From positions 1 to 64,000 of the forward strand of contig DASVVO010000024.1 of the NCBI GenBank assembly GCA_036386515.1: a DNA stretch of 64,000 bases, given 5' to 3'. The position numbers and the translations under genes were made by a program. The stretch's first letter is position 1, and every line of letters starts with the position of its first letter. The DNA comes from JAIVJZ01 sp036386515. Lineage in GTDB: Bacteria; Acidobacteriota; Blastocatellia; Pyrinomonadales; Pyrinomonadaceae. The notes under the pieces were generated by a model, which saw only the letters and a list, made by a program, of their open reading frames with translations, did no database searches and had not been told where the DNA came from. This document shows, piece after piece, positions 42,092 through 49,992 of the stretch.

Positions 42092-42511
42092 ATGGGGACG
42101 AAACTTTACGTGGGGAACCTCTCCTTCCGCACCACCGGCGACGAACTGCGCGATCTGTTCGCGCAAGCGGGCGAGGTGGAATCGGCATCCGTGATTGAGG
42201 ATCGCGAGACGGGTCGCTCGCGCGGCTTCGGCTTCGTCGAAATGGCGACGCCGGAAGGCGCGGCCGCCGCTATCGAACAATTCAACGGGAAAGACCTCGG
42301 CGGCCGCGCCCTGACGGTCAACGAAGCCCGCCCGCGCGAGGATCGCGGCGGCGGCGGTGGCGGCGGAGGACGCGGCGGCTATGGCGGTGGTGGAGGTCGC
42401 GGCGGTGGCGGCGGTTACGGAGGCGGAGGCGGAGGCGGAGGCGGCTATGGCGGCGGTCGCGGCGGCAACAGCGGCGGCGGCGGTGGCGGCGACCGCGAAC
42501 CCCGCTGGTAA
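42092..42511 (+). CDS. RRM RNA-binding protein with glycine-rich tail
   Basis: The protein has 139 residues. A single RRM domain has RNP2 (KLYVGNL) and RNP1 (SRGFGFVEM), followed by a Gly/Arg/Tyr tail (GGYGGGGGRGGGGGYGG...), the cyanobacterial Rbp or plant GR-RBP architecture. Such proteins bind single-stranded RNA and are often cold-induced RNA chaperones. AAGGGAAAA lies 7 bases upstream of the ATG. It stands alone, with a hairpin leader before it and a repeat hairpin after it. Confidence 0.93.
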   Translation: MGTKLYVGNLSFRTTGDELRDLFAQAGEVESASVIEDRETGRSRGFGFVEMATPEGAAAAIEQFNGKDLGGRALTVNEARPREDRGGGGGGGGRGGYGGGGGRGGGGGYGGGGGGGGGYGGGRGGNSGGGGGGDREPRW

Positions 42512-42525
42512 TATCGAGTGGGAAA

Positions 42526-42635
42526 AGGAGAAGGGGAAAAGGGGAAAGGGTAAAGGTGGAGCAGCTTAATGGCTCTTTACCTTTATCCTTTCCCCTTTAC
42601 CCCTTTCCCCTTTTCCCTTTCCCCTTTTCCCTTCG
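42526..42635. repeat. Purine/pyrimidine 7-8-bp-word hairpin repeat (CCCCTTT)
   Basis: The left arm (42526-42556) is AAAGGGG-type words and the right arm (42576-42632) is CCCCTTT/CCCTTTT words. The arms can pair across about 20 bases. It lies between convergent genes (RRM and M28 peptidase) and may double as a terminator. It is the same type of element as those at 7544, 28587, 31818, 44735 and 49896, but with a different word. Confidence 0.75.
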
Positions 42636-42636
42636 G

Positions 42637-44724
42637 CTATTTCCTCGCCGCGGGCGTCAGCTTCAGTTTCAGACGCTCGCCGCCGCGCATCACTTCCACG
42701 TCGTATTCGACCCCGGCGCGCATCTCGCCGAGCGCGTAAGTGTAATCGTAGACGTTGCGCACGTCGCGCCCGGCCAACTTGACGATCACGTCGCCCGCCT
42801 TCAAGCCCGCCTTCGCCGCCGGGGTGTCTTCGCGCACGCCGTCGAGCTTCAAGCCGTCGCTGCCGCCTTCGGCGTAATTCGGGATCGTGCCGAGGTAGAC
42901 GCGGAAGCCGGTGGAACGCCCCGCCGCCGCGTCCGATTTAGCGAGCGTGTACGTCGGTCGCGCATCGCTCGCGTCCACGGAGCGCACGATGTCTCTGATG
43001 AAAGAGACGATGCGAAGTTCGCCTTCGTAGTTGATGCGGTCGGCCGTGTCCGAAGGCTTGTGATAATCCTCGTGCGTGCCCGTCCAGAAAAAGAGCACCG
43101 GCGTCTGCCTGGCGTAGAACGACGCGTGATCGCTCGGCCCGAAACCGTCTTCCGTCGTGGTCAGGGCGAAACGCCCGGCGGGCGCGACGGTGGCGATCGT
43201 GCCTCCGTTCGAGCCGGTGACGACCGGATAGTTGCCCGCCTTAACTTCCTCTTCCGGCGAACTCGCGCCCCGCGCGGCGGCGACGTTGAGGTGCAGCCCG
43301 TGGTTGGCCTTCGCGAGCCACTGCTTCCACTCGGCCGACGTGCCGACGCCGCCCACCATCAACCTGTTCCCGTTCATCCGCCCGATCATGTCGAGGTTGA
43401 TCATCGCCACCGTCTGCGCGAGCGGCCGCGACGGATTCCGCACGTAGTAACTCGAACCGAGCAAGCCCTCCTCTTCGCCGCCGAAGGCGATAAAGATCAT
43501 CGTGCGTCGCACGGACTTGCGCTCCCTCGCAAACGTGCGCGCGAGTTCGAGCAAGCCCGCCACGCCCGAAGCGTTGTCATCCGCGCCGTGATGAATCTCG
43601 CCCTCACGCGCGGCCAGGCTGCCCTGCCCGCCGCGCCCCAGGTGATCGTAGTGCGCGCCGATGACGACGACTTCGTGCTTCAACTTCGCGTCCGAGCCTT
43701 CGAGAATCCCGACGACGTTGGCCGCCGGGGCTTCGCGCCGCACGATCTCCGTGTTGATCGCGAACGCGATATTCCGCAACGGCGCGGCAAAGCTATGCCG
43801 CACCACAGGCTTCGACGCGCCCTGCCCCGGCGGCGATGCGCCCGCCGCCGCGCCCTGCCCTCCCGACGGCGGCGCGGGAGAGACGGCCTTCTCCAGTTCT
43901 TCAAACGTCATGGACGGCGTCGCCGCCGCTTCCAACGCGCGGCGCGCGGCCTGACGCGAGATGACGACGACGGGCAGACCTGCGTCGCCCGCGGCGAGGC
44001 TCTCGTCAACGCGCAGGCGCGCTGATTTTTCGTCCTTAAAATTCTCTTCACGCGCGACGAGGATGAGGGCGCGCGCGCCGTGGTCGCGCGCGGCCGCCGC
44101 TTTGAAACGAAGGTCTGCGAAGCGCGCGAAACTGCCGTGCGGGTTGTCGCCGTCGGGCGTGCCGGTGAAGGCGAGCGCGATGCGGTTCCGCACGTCCACA
44201 CCCGCGTAGTCGTCGTGTTGCAATTCGGCCGCCGTGATGCCGTAGCCGACATACGTGACGGGCGCGCTCTCGACGCGCGCGTTCGCGCTCCACGCGAGCG
44301 GCATCCAATCCTCGCCCACGCGCAGGTCGAGCGACATCGCCGCCGCCTGCGCCCGCGCCGCCTCGCCCGCGCGCGGCGTGAACGTCATCGCGTTCCCTGC
44401 GCCGAGTTCGACGCCGGAGACGTAAGGGAACTTTTGCAGGTAAGCGTTCAGGCGATCCTTCGTGCCCGCCGGCCAGTTGATGTCGCCGCCGAGGCCGTAG
44501 CGTTGAAACTCCAGCGCGATGTACTGCGCCGCCACGGTCGCGCCCGCCGTCCCCGTGCGCCTGCCCTCCAGCTTATCCGAGGCGAGATACGCCACGTGCG
44601 CCCGCAAACGCTCCTCGCTGACCTCGCTCGACCCCGCGCCGCCCGTCGGCTGCGGCCGCTGCTGCGCGAACGCGCTCGCCGCCAACACGACGACGAGCAA
44701 CAGTTGAAAACTTTTACGTCTCAT
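42637..44724 (-). CDS. Secreted M28 zinc aminopeptidase with PA and PDZ domains
   Basis: The protein has 695 residues. The signal peptide is FQLLLVVVLAASAFAQ. An insert (about 150-270) is PA-domain-like. The M28 dinuclear zinc site is visible as VIGAHYDHLGRGG, IHHGADDNASGVAGLLELA, FGGEEEGLLGS, INLDMIGRMNG and WTGTHEDYHKPSDTADRINY. A C-terminal PDZ domain (LKLDGVREDTPAAKAGLKAG, DVIVKLAGRDVRNVYDYTYA) follows. It is an extracellular or periplasmic aminopeptidase. A Gln/Pro/Gly-rich spacer (PAPPSGGQGAAAGASPPGQG) interrupts the middle. Confidence 0.9.
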   Translation of the reverse strand: MRRKSFQLLLVVVLAASAFAQQRPQPTGGAGSSEVSEERLRAHVAYLASDKLEGRRTGTAGATVAAQYIALEFQRYGLGGDINWPAGTKDRLNAYLQKFPYVSGVELGAGNAMTFTPRAGEAARAQAAAMSLDLRVGEDWMPLAWSANARVESAPVTYVGYGITAAELQHDDYAGVDVRNRIALAFTGTPDGDNPHGSFARFADLRFKAAAARDHGARALILVAREENFKDEKSARLRVDESLAAGDAGLPVVVISRQAARRALEAAATPSMTFEELEKAVSPAPPSGGQGAAAGASPPGQGASKPVVRHSFAAPLRNIAFAINTEIVRREAPAANVVGILEGSDAKLKHEVVVIGAHYDHLGRGGQGSLAAREGEIHHGADDNASGVAGLLELARTFARERKSVRRTMIFIAFGGEEEGLLGSSYYVRNPSRPLAQTVAMINLDMIGRMNGNRLMVGGVGTSAEWKQWLAKANHGLHLNVAAARGASSPEEEVKAGNYPVVTGSNGGTIATVAPAGRFALTTTEDGFGPSDHASFYARQTPVLFFWTGTHEDYHKPSDTADRINYEGELRIVSFIRDIVRSVDASDARPTYTLAKSDAAAGRSTGFRVYLGTIPNYAEGGSDGLKLDGVREDTPAAKAGLKAGDVIVKLAGRDVRNVYDYTYALGEMRAGVEYDVEVMRGGERLKLKLTPAARK

Positions 44725-44734
44725 AAATTTAAAA

Positions 44735-44870
44735 CCCGTCAGTAGTCCGTGGTCAGTCGTCCGTTGTCATGCATCTGGCTTAACTTGAATTTGCATCTTT
44801 AGCGGCCGCTCAGGCAGCCACAAGCAACTGACCACGGACAACTGACCACTGACCACTGACCATTGACCAA
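44735..44870. repeat. 7-bp-word hairpin repeat (ACTGACC)
   Basis: The right arm has tandem ACTGACC words (44841-44867). GTCAGTAGTCCGTGGTCAGT (left) and ACTGACCACGGACAACTGAC (right) pair with one mismatch out of 20. It lies between two minus-strand genes, M28 peptidase and PD40 propeller. Confidence 0.75.
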
Positions 44871-44873
44871 TCC

Positions 44874-45959
44874 TTATTCCACCCAATCGGCGATGAAGAT
44901 GTTGGTGTCGCCGCGCGCTTTGGCGTTGCGGTTCGAGGCGAAGACGAGACGCTTGCCGTCGGGCGTGAACATCGGGAAGCCGTCGAAAGTCTCTTCGTAA
45001 GTGATGCGCTCGAAGTCAGTCCCGTCCACATTGATGGCGTAGAGGTCGAAGTTGCGCCGCCTGGGGTCGTTGACGTTCGAGGCGAAGATGATGCGCCGGG
45101 CGTCCGGGAAGAAGTAGGGCGCGAAACTGGCCGCGCCGAGTTTCGTCACCTGCCGCTTGTTCGTGCCGTCGGCGTTCATCACCCAGACCTCGAAGACGGT
45201 CGGCTCGATCAGGTGCTCGGCGAGTTTCTGCCGGTAGCGCGCGATCTGTTCGGGCGTGCGCGGGTGATAGGAGCGATAGACGACCTGCTTGCCGTCGGCG
45301 GAGAAGAACGCGCCGCCGTCGTAGCCGAGTTCGGTGGTCAAACGCCGCACGTTGCGCCCGTTCGTGTCCATCGTGTAGAGGTCGAGGTCGCCGTCGCGCA
45401 TCGAGGTGAAGATGATGCGCTTGCCGTCGGGCGAGATGGTCGCTTCGGCGTCGTAACCGGGGGTCGTCGTCAGCGGGCGCACGTTCGAGCCGTCGGCGTC
45501 GGCGGTGAAAATGTCATACGAAGGGTAGATCGCCCAGACGTAGCCCTTCGAGAAGTCGGGGTTGGGCGGGCAATCGGGCGAGCCGAGATGAGTGGAGGCG
45601 TAGAGTATGCGGCGCGGGTTTTTCGGGAAGAGGTAAGAGCAGGTGGTGCGCCCCTTGCCCGTCGAGACCATCCGCACGTCGGAGCCGTCGGCGCGCATCG
45701 TGTAAATCTGGTCGCACCCGCGCCCGTCGCGTTTCGACTGGAAGATGAGTTGTTTGCCGTCGCCGCTGAAATACGCCTCGGCGTTCTCGCCGCCGAACGT
45801 CAACTGGCGCACGTTGCGCAGACGCTTTTCGGCGGCGAGCGTTACCTTATCATCCGTCTGCGTCGTCGCGCTCAGTTTCGTCGTCTGGGTAGCCGATGGC
45901 GATGCGACGAGCAGCGCACAGGTAACGGCCACCATCAAGCGAGGGAATAGTTTCTTCAT
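44874..45959 (-). CDS. Exported TolB-like PD40 beta-propeller protein
   Basis: The protein has 361 residues. The signal peptide is PRLMVAVTCALLVASPSAT. The rest is a WD40-like PD40 propeller with repeats such as RNVRQLTFGGENAEAYFSGD then GKQLIFQSKRDG, YDAEATISPDGKRIIFTSMR and DGFPMFTPDGKRLVFASNRN. Propellers of this kind bind proteins or peptides at the envelope. It starts just after serC (11 bases between the serC stop and its own ATG) and may be cotranscribed with serC. There is no catalytic domain. Confidence 0.85.
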   Translation of the reverse strand: MKKLFPRLMVAVTCALLVASPSATQTTKLSATTQTDDKVTLAAEKRLRNVRQLTFGGENAEAYFSGDGKQLIFQSKRDGRGCDQIYTMRADGSDVRMVSTGKGRTTCSYLFPKNPRRILYASTHLGSPDCPPNPDFSKGYVWAIYPSYDIFTADADGSNVRPLTTTPGYDAEATISPDGKRIIFTSMRDGDLDLYTMDTNGRNVRRLTTELGYDGGAFFSADGKQVVYRSYHPRTPEQIARYRQKLAEHLIEPTVFEVWVMNADGTNKRQVTKLGAASFAPYFFPDARRIIFASNVNDPRRRNFDLYAINVDGTDFERITYEETFDGFPMFTPDGKRLVFASNRNAKARGDTNIFIADWVE

Positions 45960-45969
45960 ACTTGTAAAC

Positions 45970-47055
45970 TCAACCGTTCTTGCGCTCGAACTCCTTCATA
46001 AATTCGACCAGCGTTTCGACGCCCTCGCGCGGGAAGGCGTTGTAGATGGAGGCGCGCAGGCCGCCGACGGAGCGGTGGCCTTTGAGTCCGTCGAGTTGGG
46101 CGGCGGTCGCTTCGCGGACGAACTGCTTCTCCAAATCTTCCGTGGGCAGGCGGAACGTCACGTTCATCAGCGAGCGCGATTCGGGCGCGGCGTGGCCGCG
46201 ATAGAAGTCGCCCGCGTCGATGGCGTCGTAGAGCAGTTTGGCCTTCGCTTCGTTTTCGCGCTGCATCCCACTGAGGCCGCCTTTGCCTTTGAGCCACTTG
46301 CAGACGAGGTTGAGGATGTAGATGCCCCACGTGTTCGGCGTGTTGTAGAGCGAATCGTTTTCGACGTGGGTGCGGTAGTCGAGCATCGTGTGGAGGCCGC
46401 CGGGCGCGCGCGCGAGCAGGTCGTCGCGGATGATGACGACGGTCAGACCAGATGGCCCCATGTTCTTCTGCGCGCCCGCGTAGATGAGCGCGTACCGCTC
46501 CACCGGCTCGACGCGCGAGAGGATGTTCGACGAGGCATCCGAGATGAGCGGCACGTCGCCCACTTCGGGCAAGTCTTTCCACTCGACGCCCTCAATCGTT
46601 TCGTTCGAGGTGAGATGGACGTAGGCCGCGTGCGGGGTGAGTTTCAGTTCGTGTTGTTCGGGCGTGCGCGAGTAGCGGCTGTCGGCGGTGTCGGCGGCGA
46701 CGTTGATCGTGCCGGCGCGCTTCGCCTCTTTCAAGGCTTTCTTGCCCCAACTGCCGGTGATGAGATAGTCGGCCGTCGCGCCTTCGGGCAGCAGGTTCAA
46801 CGGGATCATCGAGAACTGCAAGCTCGCGCCCCCTTGCAGAAAGAGCACCTTGTAGTTGGCGGGGATGCCCATCAACTCGCGCAAGCCCTGCTCGGCGCCG
46901 CCGATGATCTCGTCGAAAGTTTTCGAGCGATGGCTGATCTCCATCACGGACATGCCGACGCCGGGGAGCGCGAACATGTCGCGCTGCGCTTCTTCGAGCA
47001 CGGGCAGGGGCAGCACCGCCGGCCCCGCGCTAAAATTGTAGATTCTCTCTGTCAT
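45970..47055 (-). CDS. serC: Phosphoserine aminotransferase
   Basis: The protein has 361 residues, the standard length. It transaminates 3-phosphohydroxypyruvate with glutamate in serine biosynthesis. Family marks are MTERIYNFSAGPAVLPLPVL, EISHRSKTFDEII, LFLQGGASLQFSMIPLNLL and the PLP lysine in YALIYAGAQKNMGPSGLTVV. It is upstream of the PD40 gene and 21 bases downstream of the SDR gene on the same strand. SerA lies 1.6 kb further upstream in the same orientation, separated by the SDR and PIN genes. Confidence 0.96.
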   Translation of the reverse strand: MTERIYNFSAGPAVLPLPVLEEAQRDMFALPGVGMSVMEISHRSKTFDEIIGGAEQGLRELMGIPANYKVLFLQGGASLQFSMIPLNLLPEGATADYLITGSWGKKALKEAKRAGTINVAADTADSRYSRTPEQHELKLTPHAAYVHLTSNETIEGVEWKDLPEVGDVPLISDASSNILSRVEPVERYALIYAGAQKNMGPSGLTVVIIRDDLLARAPGGLHTMLDYRTHVENDSLYNTPNTWGIYILNLVCKWLKGKGGLSGMQRENEAKAKLLYDAIDAGDFYRGHAAPESRSLMNVTFRLPTEDLEKQFVREATAAQLDGLKGHRSVGGLRASIYNAFPREGVETLVEFMKEFERKNG

Positions 47056-47076
47056 GTTTCTCTTCCTGAAGTGAAG

Positions 47077-47862
47077 TTAGTCGGTCTTGATTTTCAAACC
47101 CGAACGCATCCCCGCGCCCGCGATGCGCGTCACGAGGGAGCGCGGCACGAGGCGTTCGGCCTGCGTCTGCACGTAGTTGATCCAGCCGGAGATGATATGG
47201 CCTTTGCCCCGTTCGAGTCCACGCAGAGCGGTCGCAACCACGTCTTCCGCCGTCTCGGCGACGCGGAAGGGCGGCTTCCTGACGCCCGCCGCGTTGAAAA
47301 AATTGGTCTCCGTCGCGCCGGGACAGAGCGCCATCACGCGGATGTTGTAAGCGCGGTTTTCGTCCCACAGGGCTTCGCTGAAGGAGAGCACGAAGGCTTT
47401 GGACGCCGCGTAGGTCGCCATGTAGGGCACGGGCTGAAAGGCGGCGGTCGAGGCGACGTTGATGATGTAGCCGCGCCGTCTTTTGCGCATCGGCGCGAGG
47501 TAGAGGTAAGTGAGTTCGACGAGCGATTTCACGTTCAGGTCGATCATGTTCAACTCGCGCGCCAGGTCGAGCGAGAGCAAATCGCCCATCGAACCGAAGC
47601 CCGCGTTGTTGATGAGCGTGTCAACTTCCAAACCGCGCCGCGCCGTCTCCTCGAACAGCCGCCGCGCCGCGCCCGCCGCCGACAAATCCAGCGCGATGGT
47701 CTGACAATTGACGCTATGCGCCCGGCCGAGTTCGTTGCACAGTGCGCTCAACTTCTCTTCCGAACGCGCCACCAGCACGACGTTCTCGCCCCGCGCCGCT
47801 ACCTTGCGCGCGAACACCTCGCCAATCCCGCTCGACGCGCCCGTGATGAGAGTTGTTTTCAT
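47077..47862 (-). CDS. Short-chain dehydrogenase/reductase
   Basis: The protein has 261 residues from the ATG at 47862, which has GAAGGGG 5 bases upstream. Classic SDR features are TLITGASSGIGEVFARKVA, DTLINNAGFGSMGD, IINVASTAAFQPVPYMATY with YAASK (catalytic Tyr and Lys), and CPGATETNFF. The substrate is unknown. It sits between serC and an inserted PIN module; linkage to serC may be accidental. A C-terminal basic stretch is normal for related ketoreductases. Confidence 0.87.
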   Translation of the reverse strand: MKTTLITGASSGIGEVFARKVAARGENVVLVARSEEKLSALCNELGRAHSVNCQTIALDLSAAGAARRLFEETARRGLEVDTLINNAGFGSMGDLLSLDLARELNMIDLNVKSLVELTYLYLAPMRKRRRGYIINVASTAAFQPVPYMATYAASKAFVLSFSEALWDENRAYNIRVMALCPGATETNFFNAAGVRKPPFRVAETAEDVVATALRGLERGKGHIISGWINYVQTQAERLVPRSLVTRIAGAGMRSGLKIKTD

Positions 47863-47888
47863 CGCCCCTTCGATGCAATCCAGCGTAC

Positions 47889-48386
47889 TTAACTCCAATT
47901 CAACGTCCGAACGTGGTTGAAGTTGATTACATCTATTCCTTGTTTGTCTAAATGCCCGGCCAATGGGAAGTCGTCAGTCAGAACAAGATGCCGACCGGGC
48001 GGCAAATTTAAAATTCCGGTGTCAGTTAGTCCCAGCTTAATAAAATGCGGGGTCGAAGATACTTTAGAGCTTTCTATGTATTGCTCATCCAGGGCGGCAA
48101 TTTGCGCCGCGAATATCGGGTAGAAGGCGAGTTTTATATTATTCGGCAGTTGATTGGCGAGGCTGTTCACTTCCGTTAGGATGTTAGGGGTTGTGACAAC
48201 TTTGCCGAAGTATTCAAAAAATCTCAATAGAGTAAAGAAATCTTCTACCGCAAACGTCATTGTGCGTTTGAATTTAGGTACGAACTGAGGATCATACAGG
48301 CCGACGAAATACAAGAGCAGCAGATTCGTATCTATCAGCACTCCTTTGCTCTTGTATTTCCCTAACAGGTAATCAAGCTGCCGCAT
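47889..48386 (-). CDS. PIN-domain protein (putative nuclease toxin or regulator)
   Basis: The protein has 165 residues. PIN acidic residues are visible in GVLIDTNLLLLYFVG (Asp), TTPNILTEVNSLANQL (Glu), LGLTDTGIL (Asp) and HLVLTDDFPLAGHL (Asp), in the right order for the metal-dependent RNase fold. Its start overlaps the end of the next upstream gene (90 residues) by 14 bases, so they form one unit. The codons are clearly AT-richer than in the SDR and serA genes on either side, suggesting insertion. Confidence 0.8.
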   Translation of the reverse strand: MRQLDYLLGKYKSKGVLIDTNLLLLYFVGLYDPQFVPKFKRTMTFAVEDFFTLLRFFEYFGKVVTTPNILTEVNSLANQLPNNIKLAFYPIFAAQIAALDEQYIESSKVSSTPHFIKLGLTDTGILNLPPGRHLVLTDDFPLAGHLDKQGIDVINFNHVRTLNWS

Positions 48387-48645
48387 GTTGTAGTTCTCTA
48401 ATTTTCATGGATAAGACTTCCCCGGTATCCGTATCAACTTTAAAAATTTTGTATCGCCTCCCGCCGCCACCAAAAAGTAGATGAGAGGAACTTGAAGGCG
48501 CGGGAAAACTTAGAGTTATGAGCCAATATTTTTCATCCTCGGACAACTCGACCTCTTCTAACATGACATCCGAGATCGTTTCATTGGAATAAAGTCCGAC
48601 AAGGAAATTAGAAGCCGATTGTGCTGCCTGTTTCACATCAATCAT
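48373..48645 (-). CDS. Partner of the PIN protein (possible antitoxin), unknown family
   Basis: The protein has 90 residues from the ATG at 48645, with GGAGG 8 bases upstream. It has an N-terminal helix (DVKQAAQSASNFLVGLYSNE) and then beta strands with the pattern DVMLEEVELSEDEKYWLITL and YKIFKVDTDTGEVLSMKIRE, the look of a PepSY-like alpha/beta domain. There is no DNA-binding motif, so if it is an antitoxin it neutralises by direct contact. The 14-base overlap with the PIN gene argues for tight coupling. Confidence 0.65.
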   Translation of the reverse strand: MIDVKQAAQSASNFLVGLYSNETISDVMLEEVELSEDEKYWLITLSFPAPSSSSHLLFGGGGRRYKIFKVDTDTGEVLSMKIRELQHAAA

Positions 48646-48686
48646 CGTAGACACCTCCAGGTCACGGCAACTTTTAAGTCCCCATT

Positions 48687-49895
48687 CTAACTTCTTAGCT
48701 CCAGCAGATCGAGTTCGATGATGTCGGCGTTCTCGGCGCGCAGCCGGTCGAGGGTGGCGGCGTCGGGAGCGGCTTCGAGGTTGATGCGGGCGACGGCCGC
48801 TTCCGCGCCCTCGAAGATGATGTTCTCCATCTCCTGCACGTTGATGCGGGCGGCGCGGATGGCGTCGAGCACTTGCGCGAGGACGCCGGGGCGGTCGCGG
48901 TGGCGCACGACGAGCAGGTGCGTGGCGGGCGTGCGCGCCGCGAGGTTGACGACGTTGGGCACTTTACCCGTCTCCTTGAAGGCGCGGATGATACGCACGG
49001 TTTCGGCGGCGATGGCCTCCTGCGCCTGATCGGTGGATGCGCCGATGTGATGCGTGCCGTAGAGATGCGGCTCGCGCGCGATCTCGTCCGTAAACTCGCC
49101 CGAAGCAGACGCAGGCTCGGCGGCGAACACGTCCAGCCCGGCGCGGATGCCGCGCGTGCGCATCGCCATGAGAAGCGCGCCCTGATCCACCACCTCGCCG
49201 CGCGAGGTGTTGATGAAATACGCGCCCTCGCGCATGGCCGCGAAGAAGTCCGCGCCGATGAGGCCGCGCGTATCCGGCTTCAACGCCAGGTGGACGCTCA
49301 CGATGTCGGCGGCGCGCGCCACGTCGGCCAAACTCTCCTTGCGTTCTACCCCAAGTTCCTCCGCGCGCTCCACGGTCAGGCTCCGGCTCCAGGCCACGCA
49401 CGGCATCCCGAAGCCTCGCGCGCGCCGGATCACTTCCTGCCCGATCTGCCCCGTGCCGACGAGGCCGAGCGTGCGCCCGTAGAGGCCGCGCGCGCGCGAA
49501 AACTCTTTCTTGTTCCACTGCCCTTGCCGGAGCGCGGCGACGTTGTCGGCGATGCGGCGGTCAAGCGCGAGGATGAGCGCGAAGGCCAACTCCGCGACGG
49601 CGATGGAATTTTTGCCGGGGCAGTTCGAGACGTAGATGCCGCGACGCGAAGCCGCCGCCACGTCGATGGTGTTGTAGCCCGCGCCCGCGCGCACGACCAA
49701 CTTCAACGCGCCCGCTTCCAGCATCGCTTCCGACACCTTCGTCGAACGCACCACGAGCGCATCGGGCGCGTAAGCCTTGATGGCTTCGACCAGACTCTCG
49801 TCTTTCACGTCCGGCTGGTAAGAATAGTCGCAGCCGGCGGCCTCCAGCCCGTCGCGGCCGGACTGTTCGAATTTATCGGCGATTAGCACACGCAT
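48687..49895 (-). CDS. serA: D-3-phosphoglycerate dehydrogenase
   Basis: The protein has 402 residues. It oxidises 3-phosphoglycerate, the first step of serine synthesis. Features are AGAGYNTIDVAAASRRGIYV, the NAD-binding TLGLVGTGQIGQEVIRRARG, NTSRGEVVDQGAL (Arg), LDVFAAEP (Glu) and GTHHIGASTDQAQEAIA (catalytic His). A C-terminal ACT domain (LLVVRHRDRPGVLAQVLDAI) gives probable serine or other amino-acid control. It is of short type, without the intervening domain. It lies in a minus-strand run with DUF1015 upstream and, past the PIN pair, serC downstream. Confidence 0.95.
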   Translation of the reverse strand: MRVLIADKFEQSGRDGLEAAGCDYSYQPDVKDESLVEAIKAYAPDALVVRSTKVSEAMLEAGALKLVVRAGAGYNTIDVAAASRRGIYVSNCPGKNSIAVAELAFALILALDRRIADNVAALRQGQWNKKEFSRARGLYGRTLGLVGTGQIGQEVIRRARGFGMPCVAWSRSLTVERAEELGVERKESLADVARAADIVSVHLALKPDTRGLIGADFFAAMREGAYFINTSRGEVVDQGALLMAMRTRGIRAGLDVFAAEPASASGEFTDEIAREPHLYGTHHIGASTDQAQEAIAAETVRIIRAFKETGKVPNVVNLAARTPATHLLVVRHRDRPGVLAQVLDAIRAARINVQEMENIIFEGAEAAVARINLEAAPDAATLDRLRAENADIIELDLLELRS

Positions 49896-49988
49896 AGAAT
49901 CAGAATGCAGGAGTCAGAATGCAGGAGTCAGAATGAAACCGCGTGAAGTTTGTCGTCCATTCTGAATTCTGCATTCTGCTTTCTGTCT
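49896..49988. repeat. 7-bp-word hairpin repeat (ATTCTGC/ATTCTGA)
   Basis: The right arm, CATTCTGAATTCTGCATTCT followed by GCTTTCTG (49958-49985), is a run of 7-base words. The left arm (49896-49934) repeats CAGAATGCAGGAGT twice as the inverted version. It sits exactly in the gap between DUF1015 and serA. Confidence 0.78.
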
Positions 49989-49992
49989 CCTT

